A stretch of 64,000 nucleotides of DNA from Caballeronia terrestris (GTDB lineage: Bacteria; Pseudomonadota; Gammaproteobacteria; Burkholderiales; Burkholderiaceae). Positions 43,707 through 54,716 of this stretch are shown here, one piece after another. Location of the stretch: contig NZ_FCOL02000022.1 in the NCBI RefSeq assembly GCF_001544515.1, positions 40,520 through 104,519 on the forward strand. Reading direction: 5' to 3'. Numbering within the stretch: position 1 is the stretch's first letter; every line of letters starts with the position of its first letter. The position numbers and the translations under genes were made by a program. The notes below the pieces were generated by a model. The model was not told the DNA's origin, did no database searches, and saw only the letters and a program-made list of their open reading frames with translations.

Positions 43707-44633
43707 ATGTCAGCCATAGAAATCCGAAACGTCAGGAAGCGCTATAAAGAGCTGCAAGCGCTCAAAGGCGTGAGTTTCACGGTGGAAGAAGGCGAATTCT
43801 TCGGCCTGCTCGGTCCCAACGGGGCGGGCAAGACCACCCTGATCAGCATCCTCGCGGGCCTCGCGCGCGCCGACAGCGGCACGATCTCCGTGCGCGGCCA
43901 CGACGTCGTCACGGATTTTCGCGCCGCGCGCCGCGCGCTCGGCATCGTGCCGCAGGAACTCGTGTTCGATCCGTTCTTCACCGTGCGTGAATCGCTGCGC
44001 ATCCAGTCGGGCTACTTCGGCTTGCGCCACAACGACGACTGGATCGACGAAATCATGGCGAATCTCGATCTCACCGAGAAAGCCGACGTGAACACCCGCG
44101 CGCTGTCCGGCGGGATGAAGCGGCGCGTGCTGGTCGCACAGGCGCTGGTGCATCGCCCGCCCGTGATCGTGCTCGACGAGCCGACTGCCGGCGTCGATGT
44201 CGAATTGCGCCAGACGTTGTGGAAATTCATCTCGCGCCTGAATCGCGAGGGTCACACGATCGTCCTCACGACGCACTATCTCGAAGAAGCCGAGGCGCTC
44301 TGCGACCGGCTCGCGATGCTGCGGCGAGGCGAAGTCGTCGCGCTGGAGCGGACGAGCTCGCTGCTCCAGCGCTTCTCGGGCATGCAGTTGTCGCTGCGCT
44401 TCTCGCGCGGCGTGCTGCCCGCCGAACTGCGTGCGCTGGAAGTCGATCCGCACGCGGTATCGGGCGCGCAGCATCTGTTGCGCCTCGCGAGCTACGACGA
44501 CGTGGAGCCGATTCTCGCGAAATGCCGCGCGGCCGGCTGCGCGTTCGACGAAATCGAAGTGCGCAAGGCCGATCTGGAAGACGTCTTCGTGCAGGTCATG
44601 AACGAGCCTGAAGTGGTCGAGGGACTTTCATGA
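43707..44633 (+). CDS. ABC-2 type exporter ATP-binding protein (YadG-like)
   Basis: ATPase of 308 residues with Walker A GPNGAGKTT (about residues 39-47), Q-loop PQELVFDPFFTV, signature LSGGMKRR, Walker B VIVLDEPTAGVD and His-switch LTTHYLEEAEALC. The ATPase resembles E. coli YadG, whose substrate is unknown. A C-terminal 70-residue extension lies beyond the nucleotide-binding fold. Overlaps its permease gene by 4 nt. Conserved position between mla and ibaG-murA suggests an envelope role, by inference only. Confidence 0.9.
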   Translation: MSAIEIRNVRKRYKELQALKGVSFTVEEGEFFGLLGPNGAGKTTLISILAGLARADSGTISVRGHDVVTDFRAARRALGIVPQELVFDPFFTVRESLRIQSGYFGLRHNDDWIDEIMANLDLTEKADVNTRALSGGMKRRVLVAQALVHRPPVIVLDEPTAGVDVELRQTLWKFISRLNREGHTIVLTTHYLEEAEALCDRLAMLRRGEVVALERTSSLLQRFSGMQLSLRFSRGVLPAELRALEVDPHAVSGAQHLLRLASYDDVEPILAKCRAAGCAFDEIEVRKADLEDVFVQVMNEPEVVEGLS

Positions 44634-45385
44634 GCGGTTTCAGAACGCTGTTTTACAAGGAAATCTTGCGTTTCTGGAAGGTCGCCTTCCAGACGGTGCT
44701 CGCGCCGGTCATCACGGCGCTCCTGTATCTGATGATCTTCGGCCACGCGCTGTCGAGCCACGTGCAGGTTTATCCGGGCGTCGCGTACACGAGCTTTCTC
44801 GTGCCCGGCCTCGTCATGATGAGCGTGCTGCAGAACTCGTTCGCGAACAGTTCGTCGTCGATGATCCAGTCGAAGATCACCGGCAATCTCGTGTTCGTGC
44901 TGCTCCCGCCGATTGCGCACTGGGAAATGTATTTCGCGTACGTGCTGGCGTCGGTCGTGCGCGGGCTGGTGGTCGGATTCGGCGTGTTCATCGTGACCGT
45001 ATGGTTCATCCCGATGACTTTTTCCGCGCCGCTCTACATCATTGCGTTCGCGGTGCTCGGCTCGGGGATTCTCGGCACGCTCGGGCTGATCGCTGGCATC
45101 TGGGCCGAGAAATTCGACCAGCTCGCCGCTTTTCAGAATTTCCTGATCATGCCGCTCACGTTCCTGTCGGGCGTGTTTTACTCGACGCATTCGCTGCCGC
45201 CCGTCTGGCGCGAAGTGTCGCGTCTGAACCCGTTTTTCTACATGATCGACGGCTTCCGCTACGGGTTCTTCGGCATGTCCGACGTGAGCCCGCTTGCGAG
45301 CCTGGCCATCGTCGGCGCGTTTTTCGCCGTGTTGGCCGCGATCGCCGTGCGAATGCTGGCGAGCGGCTATAAGCTGCGTCACTGA
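44630..45385 (+). CDS. ABC-2 type exporter permease (YadH-like)
   Basis: Permease partner of the upstream ATPase. The 251-residue protein has six predicted helices and the ABC-2 family pattern: an amphipathic N-terminal helix (LFYKEILRFWK), SSSMIQSKITGNL, LPLTFLSGVFYSTHSLPPVW and LNPFFYMIDGFRYGFFG. This class exports lipids, polysaccharides or drugs; the substrate here is unknown. 19 nt separate it from ibaG. Confidence 0.9.
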   Translation: MSGFRTLFYKEILRFWKVAFQTVLAPVITALLYLMIFGHALSSHVQVYPGVAYTSFLVPGLVMMSVLQNSFANSSSSMIQSKITGNLVFVLLPPIAHWEMYFAYVLASVVRGLVVGFGVFIVTVWFIPMTFSAPLYIIAFAVLGSGILGTLGLIAGIWAEKFDQLAAFQNFLIMPLTFLSGVFYSTHSLPPVWREVSRLNPFFYMIDGFRYGFFGMSDVSPLASLAIVGAFFAVLAAIAVRMLASGYKLRH

Positions 45386-45404
45386 ATATTCAAGGAGACT
45401 TCCG

Positions 45405-45644
45405 ATGTTGCCGACCCCGGAACAAGTGAAGGATTACATCGCTGGCGGGCTTGCCTGCCAGCATCTGGAAGTAGAGGGCGATGGGCAGCACTTTTTCGCC
45501 ACCATCGTGAGCGATGCGTTCCAGGGCAAGCGCCTGATCGCGCGGCATCAATTGGTCTACGCGGCGCTCGGCGACCGCATGCGCGCCGAAATTCACGCGC
45601 TCAGCATGAAGACGCTGACGCCGGACGAGTGGAAATCGGCATAA
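45405..45644 (+). CDS. ibaG: BolA family protein IbaG (YrbA)
   Basis: Small BolA-fold protein of 79 residues that works with monothiol glutaredoxins in Fe-S or iron handling and acid response. Pattern: MLPTPEQVKDYIAGGLACQHLEVEGDGQHF, the conserved FQGKRLIARHQLVYAALGDRM helix and C-terminal EIHALSMKTLTPDEW. AAGGAGA is placed correctly before the ATG. The open frame further upstream overlaps the permease. The order mla-ibaG-murA is the same as in E. coli. Confidence 0.93.
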   Translation: MLPTPEQVKDYIAGGLACQHLEVEGDGQHFFATIVSDAFQGKRLIARHQLVYAALGDRMRAEIHALSMKTLTPDEWKSA

Positions 45645-45725
45645 GCCGGGCAGCGCTCAATTCAAATCAACCGCGACGCCGACCAAGGCGCCGCAGCAGA
45701 GAAGCAAGGTAGAAGGACAGCAAGC

Positions 45726-46997
45726 ATGGACAAACTGGTCATCACTGGGGGCACGAAGCTCTCGGGCGAAATCGTCGTATCGGGTGCGAAGAACGCGGCG
45801 CTGCCGATTCTCTGCGCGAGCCTGCTCACCGCCGACGACGTCCATCTCGAAAACGTTCCGAACCTGCAGGACGTACGCACCATGCTCAAGCTGTTGCGTC
45901 AGATGGGCGTGAATTCGGAAGTGAGCGGCGACGGCCGCGTGACGCTGAATGCGTCGAAGGTCGACAACCTCGTCGCGCCGTACGAGATGGTCAAGACGAT
46001 GCGCGCGTCGATTCTCGTGCTCGGGCCGCTCGTTGCACGCTTCGGCGAGGCGAAGGTTTCGCTGCCGGGCGGCTGCGCGATCGGCGCGCGTCCGGTGGAC
46101 CAGCACATCAAGGGCCTGCAGGCGATGGGCGCCGAGATCAACATCGAGCACGGTTTCATCGAGGCGCGGGCGAAGCGGCTGAAGGGCGCGCGCATCGTCA
46201 CCGACATGATCACCGTCACCGGCACGGAAAACCTGCTGATGGCGGCGGTGCTCGCCGATGGCGAAACGGTGATCGAAAACGCCGCGCGCGAACCGGAAGT
46301 GAGCGACTTGGCGCATCTGCTCGTGAAGATGGGCGCGAAGATCGACGGGATCGGCTCGGACCGGCTCGTGATCCAGGGCGTCGCGAAGCTGCGCGGCGCG
46401 CGCCATTCGGTCGTGCCGGACCGCATCGAAGCGGGCACGTTCCTGTGCGCGGTCGCGGCCGCTGGCGGCGACGTGACGCTGCGTCACGTAAGCCCCGGCC
46501 TGCTGGATGCCGTGACGTCGAAGCTGCGCGAAGCGGGTGTATCGATCGAGGAAGGCGATAGCTGGATGCGCGTCAAGATGGCGAAGCGTCCCGAAGCGGT
46601 CAGCTTCCGCACTTCAGAATACCCGGCGTTTCCGACGGACATGCAGGCGCAGTTCATGGCCCTCAACGCGATCGCGATGGGCACGTCGCAAGTCGTCGAG
46701 ACGATCTTCGAGAACCGCTTCATGCACGTCCAGGAACTGAACCGGCTCGGCGCGCACATCACGATCGACGGCAATACCGCGCTCGTGTCGGGCGTCGAGA
46801 AGCTGTCGGGCGCGAAGGTGATGGCAACCGACCTGCGCGCGTCGGCGAGTCTCGTGATCGCGGCGATGTGCGCAGATGGCGATACGCTGATCGACCGCAT
46901 CTATCACCTCGACCGCGGCTACGACCGCATGGAAGCGAAGCTGACGGCGGTCGGCGCGAAGGTGAGCCGCATCAAGGGCAGCGGGAGCGAGCAATGA
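45726..46997 (+). CDS. murA: UDP-N-acetylglucosamine 1-carboxyvinyltransferase MurA
   Basis: First committed enzyme of peptidoglycan synthesis: transfers enolpyruvate from PEP to UDP-GlcNAc. The 423-residue protein has the inside-out barrel pattern, Lys22-Asn23 in [11 protein letters not shown], and the catalytic, fosfomycin-reactive Cys117 in [13 protein letters not shown]. Other motifs are [11 protein letters not shown] and [11 protein letters not shown]. Its stop overlaps the hisG start by 4 nt, tying cell-wall and histidine synthesis into one transcript. Confidence 0.96.
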   Translation: MDKLVITGGTKLSGEIVVSGAKNAALPILCASLLTADDVHLENVPNLQDVRTMLKLLRQMGVNSEVSGDGRVTLNASKVDNLVAPYEMVKTMRASILVLGPLVARFGEAKVSLPGGCAIGARPVDQHIKGLQAMGAEINIEHGFIEARAKRLKGARIVTDMITVTGTENLLMAAVLADGETVIENAAREPEVSDLAHLLVKMGAKIDGIGSDRLVIQGVAKLRGARHSVVPDRIEAGTFLCAVAAAGGDVTLRHVSPGLLDAVTSKLREAGVSIEEGDSWMRVKMAKRPEAVSFRTSEYPAFPTDMQAQFMALNAIAMGTSQVVETIFENRFMHVQELNRLGAHITIDGNTALVSGVEKLSGAKVMATDLRASASLVIAAMCADGDTLIDRIYHLDRGYDRMEAKLTAVGAKVSRIKGSGSEQ

Positions 46998-47686
46998 CCT
47001 CGGTGCCGCAGACTTCGTCGTCGGTGGAGGCGAGCGCGCCGCTGACGCTCGCGTTGTCGAAAGGGCGTATCTTCGAAGAGACGCTGCCCTTGCTGGCAGC
47101 CGCCGGCGTGCAGGTCGCCGAGGACCCGGAGACGTCGCGCAAGCTGATCCTGCCGACCACGAATCCGAATCTGCGCGTGATCATCGTGCGCGCCACCGAC
47201 GTGCCGACCTACGTGGAATACGGCGCGGCGGACTTCGGCGTCGCGGGCAAGGACGTGCTGATCGAGCACGGCGGCGGCGGCCTGTACCAGCCGGTCGACC
47301 TGAACATCGCGCGCTGCCGGATGTCGGTGGCGGTGAAGGCGGGCTTCGACTACGCGAGCGCCGTGCGTCAGGGCGCGCGTCTGCGCGTCGCGACGAAATA
47401 CGTGGAAGTCGCGCGCGAGCATTTCGCGTCGAAGGGCGTGCACGTCGACCTGATCAAGCTGTACGGATCGATGGAACTGGCGCCGCTCGTCGGTCTGGCC
47501 GACGCGATCGTCGATCTGGTCAGCTCCGGCGGCACGCTGCGGGCGAACAATCTCGTCGAGGTCGAGGAAATCATGCAGATTTCGTCGCGTCTCGTCGTCA
47601 ATCAGGCCGCGCTGAAGCTGAAGCGCGCGGCGCTGAAGCCGTACCTCGACGCGTTCGAACGCGCGTCGGTGGGCAACGGCAACTGA
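46994..47686 (+). CDS. hisG: ATP phosphoribosyltransferase HisG, short form
   Basis: First step of histidine synthesis: ATP + PRPP to phosphoribosyl-ATP. With the ATG overlapping the murA stop it has 230 residues. [18 protein letters not shown] and the PRPP loop [16 protein letters not shown] are present. The roughly 90-residue C-terminal regulatory domain of long HisG is absent, so this is the short type that works as a complex with HisZ. No hisZ is in the window. Confidence 0.95.
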   Translation: MTSVPQTSSSVEASAPLTLALSKGRIFEETLPLLAAAGVQVAEDPETSRKLILPTTNPNLRVIIVRATDVPTYVEYGAADFGVAGKDVLIEHGGGGLYQPVDLNIARCRMSVAVKAGFDYASAVRQGARLRVATKYVEVAREHFASKGVHVDLIKLYGSMELAPLVGLADAIVDLVSSGGTLRANNLVEVEEIMQISSRLVVNQAALKLKRAALKPYLDAFERASVGNGN

Positions 47687-47732
47687 GCGTGCGCGTTTTT
47701 AACCACACGCGATACTGAAACGGAAAACCAGC

Positions 47733-49058
47733 ATGTCTATCAAGATTCGCAGACTCGATTCCAGCGCCAACGGTTTTCACCCGGCCCTGCATGCCGTGCT
47801 CGCGTTCGAGGCGAGCGAGGACGAAGCGATCGAGCGCTCTGTCGCGCAGATTCTCGTCGACGTGAAGGCGCGCGGCGACGAAGCCGTGCTTGAATACACG
47901 AACAAGTTCGACCGGCTGAAAGCGACGAGCGTCGCGGCGCTCGAACTGCCGGCGTCAGAACTGGAGGCCGCGCTGGAAGGGCTCGAACCGAAGCGACGCG
48001 CCGCTCTGGAAGCGGCGGCGGCGCGGGTGCGCGGGTATCACGAGAAGCAGCGGATCGAATGTGGCAGCCATAGCTGGCAGTACACCGAAGCCGACGGCAC
48101 CGTCCTCGGCCAGAAAGTCACGCCGCTCGATCGCGCGGGCATCTACGTGCCGGGCGGCAAGGCAGCGTATCCATCGTCGGTGCTGATGAACGCGATTCCG
48201 GCGCGCGTCGCGGGCGTCAAGGAAATCGTGATGGTCGTGCCGACGCCCGATGGCGTGAAGAATCCGCTCGTGCTCGCGGCCGCGCTGCTCGGCGGCGTGG
48301 ATCGCGTGTTCACGATCGGCGGCGCGCAGGCGGTCGGCGCGCTCGCGTACGGCACGGAATCGGTACCGGCCGTCGACAAGATCTGCGGCCCTGGCAATGC
48401 GTACGTGGCGTCAGCGAAGCGCCGCGTATTCGGCACGGTCGGCATCGACATGATCGCGGGGCCGTCCGAAATCCTCGTGATCTGCGACGGCACCACCGAT
48501 CCGCGCTGGGTCGCGATGGACCTCTTTTCGCAAGCCGAGCACGACGAACTCGCGCAATCGATCCTGCTGTGCCCGGACGCCGCGTTCATCCAGCGCGTGG
48601 AAGATGCGATCGTCGACTTGCTGCCGTCGATGCCGCGCCGCGACGTGATCCAGCGCTCGCTCGAAGACCGCGGCGCGCTCGTCAAGGTGAAGGACATGGC
48701 CGAAGCCTGCGCGATCGCCAACGATATCGCGCCGGAGCATCTCGAAATTTCCGCGCTAGATCCGCATCATTGGGCTGCGCAGATCCGGCACGCCGGCGCG
48801 ATCTTCCTCGGCCGCTACACGAGCGAGAGCTTGGGCGATTATTGCGCCGGCCCGAACCACGTATTGCCGACATCGCGCACGGCGCGCTTTTCGTCGCCGC
48901 TCGGCGTCTACGATTTCATTAAGCGTTCGAGCGTGATCGAAGTGAGCGCGGAAGGCGCGCAGACGCTCGGCGAAATCGCGGCGGAACTCGCGTACGGCGA
49001 AGGCTTGCAGGCGCACGCCCGCAGCGCCGAGTACCGCATGAAGAACATGGGCCAGTAA
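47733..49058 (+). CDS. hisD: histidinol dehydrogenase HisD
   Basis: Zn- and NAD-dependent enzyme for the last two steps of histidine synthesis (histidinol to histidinal to histidine). The 441-residue length fits. Motifs: [49 protein letters not shown], the Zn-binding SQAEHDE, and [21 protein letters not shown]. The stop is followed by a 66-nt gap before hisC. Confidence 0.96.
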   Translation: MSIKIRRLDSSANGFHPALHAVLAFEASEDEAIERSVAQILVDVKARGDEAVLEYTNKFDRLKATSVAALELPASELEAALEGLEPKRRAALEAAAARVRGYHEKQRIECGSHSWQYTEADGTVLGQKVTPLDRAGIYVPGGKAAYPSSVLMNAIPARVAGVKEIVMVVPTPDGVKNPLVLAAALLGGVDRVFTIGGAQAVGALAYGTESVPAVDKICGPGNAYVASAKRRVFGTVGIDMIAGPSEILVICDGTTDPRWVAMDLFSQAEHDELAQSILLCPDAAFIQRVEDAIVDLLPSMPRRDVIQRSLEDRGALVKVKDMAEACAIANDIAPEHLEISALDPHHWAAQIRHAGAIFLGRYTSESLGDYCAGPNHVLPTSRTARFSSPLGVYDFIKRSSVIEVSAEGAQTLGEIAAELAYGEGLQAHARSAEYRMKNMGQ

Positions 49059-49124
49059 CGGCCGAACGGGGACAGGCGGCCCCAAGAGCCGCCGTGTGGC
49101 CGACGAGAGCGGCCAGTTAAAACC

Positions 49125-50195
49125 ATGACGACACCACACGACATCATCCGCGCCGACATCCTTTCGATGACGAGCTACCCCGTGCCCGACGCCACGGGCC
49201 TGATCAAGCTCGACGCGATGGAGAACCCGTACCGCCTGCCCGCCGATCTCGCCACGAAGCTCGGCGAACATCTGGCGGGCGTCGCGCTAAACCGCTATCC
49301 GGCGCCGCGCCCGGCCGGCCTGCTCGCCAAGATCAAGCGCGCGATGCAGGTTCCGCCCGCTTGCGAAGTCCTGCTCGGCAACGGCTCGGACGAACTGATC
49401 AGCATGTTGTCGATGGCGTGCGCGAAGCCGGGCGCCAAGGTCGTGGCGCCGGTGCCGGGCTTCGTGATGTACCAGATGTCGGCGGCATTCGCGCATCTCG
49501 AATTCATCGGCGTGCCGCTCAACGCCGATTTCACACTCGATACCGACGCGCTCATCGCCGCGATCGACGAGCACACGCCCGCGCTGGTGTATCTCGCGTA
49601 CCCGAACAACCCGACCGGCACGCTCTACGACGACGACGCCATCGAGCGCGTGATCGCGGCGGCGAAGAAGAGCCTCGTCGTGATCGACGAGGCCTATCAG
49701 CCGTTCGCCAAAAAGAGCTGGCTGCCGCGCGCGGCGGAGTTCGACAACGTCGTCGTGATGCGCACGGTCTCGAAGCTCGGTCTCGCGGGCATCCGCCTCG
49801 GCTACATGGCGGGCACGGCGAAGTGGATCACCGAGTTCGACAAGGTGCGCCCGCCATACAACATCAACGTCCTGACGCAAGCCACCGCCGATTTCCTGCT
49901 CGATCACCTCGACGTCCTCGACGCGCAAGCCGCCGAGCTGCGCGCCGAGCGCACGAAGCTGGCGAAGGCCGTCGCGACGTTGCCTGGAGCCACGGTTTTC
50001 CCCAGCGCGGGCAACTTCCTGCTGGTGCGCGTGCCGGACGCGGCCGTCACCTTCGAAACCCTGCTCACGTCGCGGGTTTTGATCAAAAACGTGAGTAAAA
50101 TGCACCCATTGCTGGCAAATTGCGTGCGTTTGACGGTCGGATCGGCTGAAGAGAACGCGCAGATGATCGCCGCCCTGAAGCTCGCGCTGCACTGA
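49125..50195 (+). CDS. hisC: histidinol-phosphate aminotransferase HisC
   Basis: PLP aminotransferase that converts imidazole acetol phosphate to histidinol phosphate. The 356-residue fold-type I protein has [12 protein letters not shown], the PNNPTG substrate loop, [10 protein letters not shown], and the PLP lysine in [16 protein letters not shown] second HisC-like enzyme elsewhere is common in this group but not visible here. Confidence 0.95.
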   Translation: MTTPHDIIRADILSMTSYPVPDATGLIKLDAMENPYRLPADLATKLGEHLAGVALNRYPAPRPAGLLAKIKRAMQVPPACEVLLGNGSDELISMLSMACAKPGAKVVAPVPGFVMYQMSAAFAHLEFIGVPLNADFTLDTDALIAAIDEHTPALVYLAYPNNPTGTLYDDDAIERVIAAAKKSLVVIDEAYQPFAKKSWLPRAAEFDNVVVMRTVSKLGLAGIRLGYMAGTAKWITEFDKVRPPYNINVLTQATADFLLDHLDVLDAQAAELRAERTKLAKAVATLPGATVFPSAGNFLLVRVPDAAVTFETLLTSRVLIKNVSKMHPLLANCVRLTVGSAEENAQMIAALKLALH

Positions 50196-50227
50196 ACCCT
50201 CTTCTTAAAAAGTCTCAAGGAAACACC

Positions 50228-50815
50228 ATGCGTATTGCGGAAGTCGTTCGCAACACCAGCGAAACGCAGATCCGTGTGAAGCTCGATCTGGATGGCACCG
50301 GCAAGCAGAAGCTCGCCACTGGCGTGCCGTTCCTCGACCATATGCTCGACCAGATCGCGCGCCACGGCCTCTTCGACCTCGAAGTCGAAGCGCATGGCGA
50401 CCTCCATATCGACGATCACCACACGGTCGAAGATACCGGCATCACGCTCGGGCAGGCGGTGGCGAAGGCCATCGGCGATCGCAAGGGCATTCGCCGCTAC
50501 GGCCATTCGTACGTGCCGCTGGATGAAGCGCTGTCGCGTGTCGTGATCGACTTTTCGGGCCGTCCGGGCCTCGAATTCCATGTGCCGTTCACGCGCGCGC
50601 GCATCGGCACGTTCGATGTCGATCTCACCATCGAATTCTTTCGCGGCTTCGTGAATCACGCGGGCGTGACGCTGCACATCGACAACCTGCGCGGCATCAA
50701 CGCGCACCATCAGGTCGAGACCGTTTTCAAGGCGTTCGGCCGCGCGCTGCGCATGGCTGTCGAGTTCGACGAACGCGCCGCAGGCCAGATTCCGTCGACC
50801 AAGGGCAGCCTCTAA
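50228..50815 (+). CDS. hisB: imidazoleglycerol-phosphate dehydratase HisB, monofunctional
   Basis: Mn-dependent dehydratase of histidine synthesis. The 195-residue length shows the single-domain form without the N-terminal histidinol-phosphatase domain of E. coli HisB. Metal-binding motifs are clear: [39 protein letters not shown] lies before the ATG. The separate phosphatase must be encoded elsewhere. Confidence 0.96.
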   Translation: MRIAEVVRNTSETQIRVKLDLDGTGKQKLATGVPFLDHMLDQIARHGLFDLEVEAHGDLHIDDHHTVEDTGITLGQAVAKAIGDRKGIRRYGHSYVPLDEALSRVVIDFSGRPGLEFHVPFTRARIGTFDVDLTIEFFRGFVNHAGVTLHIDNLRGINAHHQVETVFKAFGRALRMAVEFDERAAGQIPSTKGSL

Positions 50816-50879
50816 GCCCTGCCGGATGGCGGGTACGAACCGGGCGCATGCCCGTGTGAAAGTGTTCTAACGGCCCGCA

Positions 50880-51500
50880 ATGGACCTGCTCAAATCGTTT
50901 ATTTCCCTGCTCGCGCTGATCAACCCGGTCGGCGCGATCCCTTTCTTTCTGAGCCTGACCGCACAACAGTCCGGCTTCGAGAAGCGCAACACGATCCGCA
51001 TTGCATCGATTTCGGTGTTCTGCGTAATCGCGGTGACGGCGCTCTTCGGCCAGCAGATCATCGCGTTCTTCGGGATTTCGGTCGGATCGCTTGAAGTCGG
51101 CGGCGGCATCATCATGTTGCTGATGGCGATCAACATGCTGAACGCGCAGATCGGCAACACGCGCTCCACGCCGGAAGAGCGCCACGAGGCCGAAATGAAG
51201 GACAGCGTCGCCGTCGTGCCGCTCGCGATTCCGCTCCTCACGGGGCCGGGCGCGATCAGCACGGTGATCGTCTATTCTGCGAATGCGCCGCACTGGTACG
51301 ACCGCATCGGCCTGATCGCGATCGGCGCGGTGCTCGCCGCCCTGTGCTTCGGCGCGCTGAACCTGGCCGAGCCGATCGCGCGCTGGGTCGGGCGCACCGG
51401 CATCAATATCGGCACGCGTCTGATGGGATTGATGTTGTCGGCTTTGGCGGTGGAATTCATCGTCGACGGATTGAAGGCCTTGCTGCCTACCTTGAAATGA
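50880..51500 (+). CDS. MarC family integral membrane protein, inside the his operon
   Basis: A 206-residue protein with six predicted helices and the MarC/UPF0056 pattern: [15 protein letters not shown] near residue 15, a conserved hydrophobic [14 protein letters not shown], and the [19 protein letters not shown] motif. MarC proteins were once linked to multiple antibiotic resistance, but no transport activity is established. The stop overlaps the hisH ATG by 4 nt, so hisH translation is likely coupled to it. Confidence 0.9.
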   Translation: MDLLKSFISLLALINPVGAIPFFLSLTAQQSGFEKRNTIRIASISVFCVIAVTALFGQQIIAFFGISVGSLEVGGGIIMLLMAINMLNAQIGNTRSTPEERHEAEMKDSVAVVPLAIPLLTGPGAISTVIVYSANAPHWYDRIGLIAIGAVLAALCFGALNLAEPIARWVGRTGINIGTRLMGLMLSALAVEFIVDGLKALLPTLK

Positions 51501-52138
51501 AAACTTCGATAGCGATTGTTGATTACGGAATGGGCAACCTGCGCTCGGTGTATCAGGCGCTGAAGAAGGCGGCCGCGGAAGCCGACGTGGCGATCGTCGA
51601 GCAGCCCGAGGCGATTCGCGCGGCGGAGCGCATCGTGCTGCCCGGACAGGGCGCGATGCGCGACTGCATGGGGCATCTCGGCGCGTCCGGCTTGCAGGAA
51701 GCCGTGCTGGAAGCCGCGCGCGAAAAGCCGATGCTCGGCGTGTGCGTCGGCGAGCAGATGCTTTTCGACTGGAGCGAGGAAGGCGATACGAACGGTCTCG
51801 GCCTCTTTCCGGGCAAGGTCGTGCGTTTTCAGCTCGACGGCCAGCTCCAGGACGACGGCTCGCGCTTCAAGGTCCCGCAGATGGGCTGGAACCGCGTGCG
51901 CCAGACGCAGCCGCACGCGCTCTGGGACGGCGTCGCCGACGGCGCGTTCTTCTACTTCGTGCACAGCTATTACGTGGCGCCGGCCGATCCGGCCCACACG
52001 GCGGGCGAAACCGTCTACGGCAAGCCGTTCACGTCGGCGGTGGCGCGTGACAACATCTTCGCGACGCAATTCCACCCCGAGAAGAGCGCCGACGCGGGCC
52101 TGCGCCTGTATCGCAATTTCGTGCACTGGAATCCGTAA
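51497..52138 (+). CDS. hisH: imidazole glycerol phosphate synthase glutaminase subunit HisH
   Basis: Class I glutaminase that feeds ammonia to HisF. The 213-residue product has the [10 protein letters not shown] opening, oxyanion region LPGQGAM, nucleophile Cys83 in GVCVGEQ, and the catalytic His-Glu in QFHPEKS. The ATG at 51497 overlaps the marC stop. A 155-nt gap to hisA follows and may hold a further promoter. Confidence 0.96.
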   Translation: MKTSIAIVDYGMGNLRSVYQALKKAAAEADVAIVEQPEAIRAAERIVLPGQGAMRDCMGHLGASGLQEAVLEAAREKPMLGVCVGEQMLFDWSEEGDTNGLGLFPGKVVRFQLDGQLQDDGSRFKVPQMGWNRVRQTQPHALWDGVADGAFFYFVHSYYVAPADPAHTAGETVYGKPFTSAVARDNIFATQFHPEKSADAGLRLYRNFVHWNP

Positions 52139-52293
52139 TTTTTTTGCGCAAATCCGGCATTCCGGCGTATGCCGATTGCATCCGCGAGCGTTGCAAGACT
52201 TGTACTACACTAGCGAGACGGTTGGGAACACGGCGCAGCGCCTCTCGTTCGCAATCGTTTTGACCAACCCTCACCAGATAACACGCGATTTCT

Positions 52294-53046
52294 ATGCTGC
52301 TCATTCCGGCCATCGATCTTAAAGACGGTCAGTGCGTACGCCTCAAACAAGGCGATATGGACCAGGCGACCATTTTTTCCGAAGATCCGGCGGCGATGGC
52401 CCGGCACTGGGTCGATCGGGGCGCGCGGCGTCTCCATCTCGTCGACCTGAACGGCGCATTCGCTGGCAAGCCGAAGAACGAAGACGCGATTCGCGCGATC
52501 ATCGAGGAAGTCGGCAGCGACATCCCGGTGCAACTGGGCGGCGGCATCCGCGACCTGAACACCATCGAGCGCTATCTCGACGACGGCCTCGAGTACATCA
52601 TCATCGGCACGGCAGCGGTGAAGAATCCTGGCTTCCTGAAGGATGCGTGCACCGCGTTTGGGGGCCACATCATCGTCGGGCTCGACGCGAAGGATGGCAA
52701 GGTCGCGACAGACGGCTGGAGCAAGCTGACCGGCCACGAAGTCGTGGATCTCGCCCGCAAGTTCGAGGACTACGGCTGCGAGGCGATCATCTACACCGAC
52801 ATCGGCCGCGACGGCATGCTCCAGGGCATCAACATCGAAGCGACGGTGCGGCTCGCGCAGGCGGTGAAGATTCCGGTAATCGCGAGCGGCGGCCTGTCGA
52901 ATCTCAACGACATCGCGTCACTCTGCGAAGTGGAAGACGAAGGGATCGAAGGCGTGATCTGCGGCCGCGCGATCTATTCGGGCGATCTCGATTTCGCCGC
53001 CGCGCAAGCGCGCGCCGACATGCTGCGCGAAGCCGACGACGCCTGA
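52294..53046 (+). CDS. hisA: ProFAR isomerase HisA
   Basis: Isomerises N'-ProFAR to PRFAR. The 250-residue beta-alpha barrel has Asp8 in [15 protein letters not shown] and the second catalytic Asp in [12 protein letters not shown], with phosphate motifs LGGGIRD and ASGGLSN. It begins a block of hisA-F-I-E. Confidence 0.96.
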   Translation: MLLIPAIDLKDGQCVRLKQGDMDQATIFSEDPAAMARHWVDRGARRLHLVDLNGAFAGKPKNEDAIRAIIEEVGSDIPVQLGGGIRDLNTIERYLDDGLEYIIIGTAAVKNPGFLKDACTAFGGHIIVGLDAKDGKVATDGWSKLTGHEVVDLARKFEDYGCEAIIYTDIGRDGMLQGINIEATVRLAQAVKIPVIASGGLSNLNDIASLCEVEDEGIEGVICGRAIYSGDLDFAAAQARADMLREADDA

Positions 53047-53133
53047 TTACTGCACGGCTTCAGGGCCGAAGCGCGGCGCGCTGTCGGCCGCTCGCCGGCA
53101 TCGCGTTGGCAACCACACGGTATCTGCAAGAAC

Positions 53134-53907
53134 ATGGCTCTCGCTAAACGCATCATCCCCTGTCTCGACGTGACCGCCGGGCGCGTCGTCAAAGGCGTCA
53201 ATTTCCTCGAATTGCGCGACGCCGGCGACCCCGTCGAAATCGCGCGCCGCTACGACGATCAAGGCGCCGACGAACTCACGTTCCTCGACATCACCGCGAC
53301 CTCCGACCAGCGCGACCTGATCCTGCCGATCATTGAATCGGTGGCATCGCAGGTGTTCATTCCGCTGACGGTCGGCGGGGGCGTGCGCGCCGTCGAGGAC
53401 GTGCGGCGCCTTCTGAACGCCGGCGCGGACAAGATCAGCATGAATTCGTCTGCGGTGGCGAATCCGCAACTCGTGCGCGACGCGTCGGATAAGCACGGCT
53501 CGCAGTGCATCGTCGTCGCGATCGACGCGAAACGCGTGTCGGCCGAAGGCGAAACGCCGCGCTGGGAAGTGTTCACGCACGGCGGCCGGAAGGCGACCGG
53601 TCTGGACGCAATCGAATGGGCGCGCAAGATGGCCGCGCTCGGCGCGGGCGAAATTCTGCTCACCAGCATGGACCGCGACGGCACGAAATCCGGCTTCGAT
53701 CTCGCGCTCACGCGCGCCGTGTCGGACGCGGTGCCGGTGCCGGTGATCGCCTCGGGCGGTGTGGGATCGCTGCAGCATCTGGCGGACGGCATCGTCGAAG
53801 GCCGCGCGGACGCCGTACTTGCTGCCAGCATTTTTCACTACGGCGAGCACACGGTCGGCGAGGCCAAGCGCTTCATGGCGGACCAGGGCATTTCGGTGAG
53901 GATCTGA
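53134..53907 (+). CDS. hisF: imidazole glycerol phosphate synthase cyclase subunit HisF
   Basis: Cyclase that uses HisH-derived ammonia to make imidazole glycerol phosphate and AICAR. The 257-residue barrel has catalytic Asp11 in [15 protein letters not shown] and Asp in [15 protein letters not shown], with phosphate loops VGGGVR and ASGGVGS. hisI starts 3 nt after its stop. Confidence 0.97.
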   Translation: MALAKRIIPCLDVTAGRVVKGVNFLELRDAGDPVEIARRYDDQGADELTFLDITATSDQRDLILPIIESVASQVFIPLTVGGGVRAVEDVRRLLNAGADKISMNSSAVANPQLVRDASDKHGSQCIVVAIDAKRVSAEGETPRWEVFTHGGRKATGLDAIEWARKMAALGAGEILLTSMDRDGTKSGFDLALTRAVSDAVPVPVIASGGVGSLQHLADGIVEGRADAVLAASIFHYGEHTVGEAKRFMADQGISVRI

Positions 53908-53910
53908 GCC

Positions 53911-54315
53911 ATGAGCACGCAAAACGAGTGGCTCGACAAGGTCAAATGGGACGCGAACGGCCTCGTGCCCGTAATCGCGCAGGAAGCGTCGAGCGGTGAC
54001 GTGCTGATGTTCGCGTGGATGGATCGCGAGGCGCTCGTGAAAACCGTCGAGCTGAAACGCGCCGTCTACTATTCGCGTTCCCGCCAGCGCCTGTGGTTCA
54101 AGGGCGAGGAATCGGGGCACGTTCAGCACGTGCACGAAGTCCGGCTCGATTGCGACGAAGACGTCGTGCTGCTCAAAGTGGAGCAGGTGTCGGGCATCGC
54201 GTGCCACACGGGCCGCCATTCGTGCTTTTTCCAGAAATTCGAGGGATCGGCGGAAGAGGGCGACTGGCTCGCCGTCGAACCGGTCCTGAAAGACCCCGAA
54301 CACATCTACAAATGA
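53911..54315 (+). CDS. hisI: phosphoribosyl-AMP cyclohydrolase HisI
   Basis: Zn enzyme that opens the adenine ring of PR-AMP. Single-function form of 134 residues with the family stretches [29 protein letters not shown], Mg-binding [12 protein letters not shown] and Zn cysteines in [13 protein letters not shown]. It overlaps hisE by 4 nt. Confidence 0.96.
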   Translation: MSTQNEWLDKVKWDANGLVPVIAQEASSGDVLMFAWMDREALVKTVELKRAVYYSRSRQRLWFKGEESGHVQHVHEVRLDCDEDVVLLKVEQVSGIACHTGRHSCFFQKFEGSAEEGDWLAVEPVLKDPEHIYK

Positions 54316-54680
54316 CGCAAATCACCACGCAGGACACGCTGCTGCGCCTCGCCGCTATCATCGACAGCCGCAAGGGCGGCGATCCGGAACAATCCTACGT
54401 TTCTCGACTCTTTCATAAAGGTGACGACGCCGTTCTGAAAAAGATCGGCGAAGAGGCGACGGAAGTCGTCCTGGCGGCGAAGGATGCGCGCCACGGCGGC
54501 GCGCCGAAGGCGCTCGTCAGCGAAGTTGCCGATTTGTGGTTCCACTGTCTCGTGATGCTGTCGCACTTCGACCTCAACCCGGCCGACGTGATCGCCGAAC
54601 TCGAACGGCGCGAAGGTCTGTCGGGTATCGAAGAAAAGGCGCTGCGCAAGTCGCGCGACCGCGAGCAAAACGGCGGCTAA
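54312..54680 (+). CDS. hisE: phosphoribosyl-ATP pyrophosphatase HisE
   Basis: MazG-like all-alpha enzyme that hydrolyses PR-ATP to PR-AMP, the second step of the pathway. The 122-residue product has the characteristic [16 protein letters not shown] and [13 protein letters not shown] helices carrying the acidic Mg ligands. Separate from hisI, unlike the fused HisIE of enterics. End of the his genes. Confidence 0.95.
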   Translation: MTQITTQDTLLRLAAIIDSRKGGDPEQSYVSRLFHKGDDAVLKKIGEEATEVVLAAKDARHGGAPKALVSEVADLWFHCLVMLSHFDLNPADVIAELERREGLSGIEEKALRKSRDREQNGG

Positions 54681-54716
54681 CGAGCATTTTCGCCACGGCG
54701 AAGGAGGGATGTCGAG

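Noticed and set aside
52139..52147. T run right after hisH as a terminator
   Set aside because: No stem precedes the T run.
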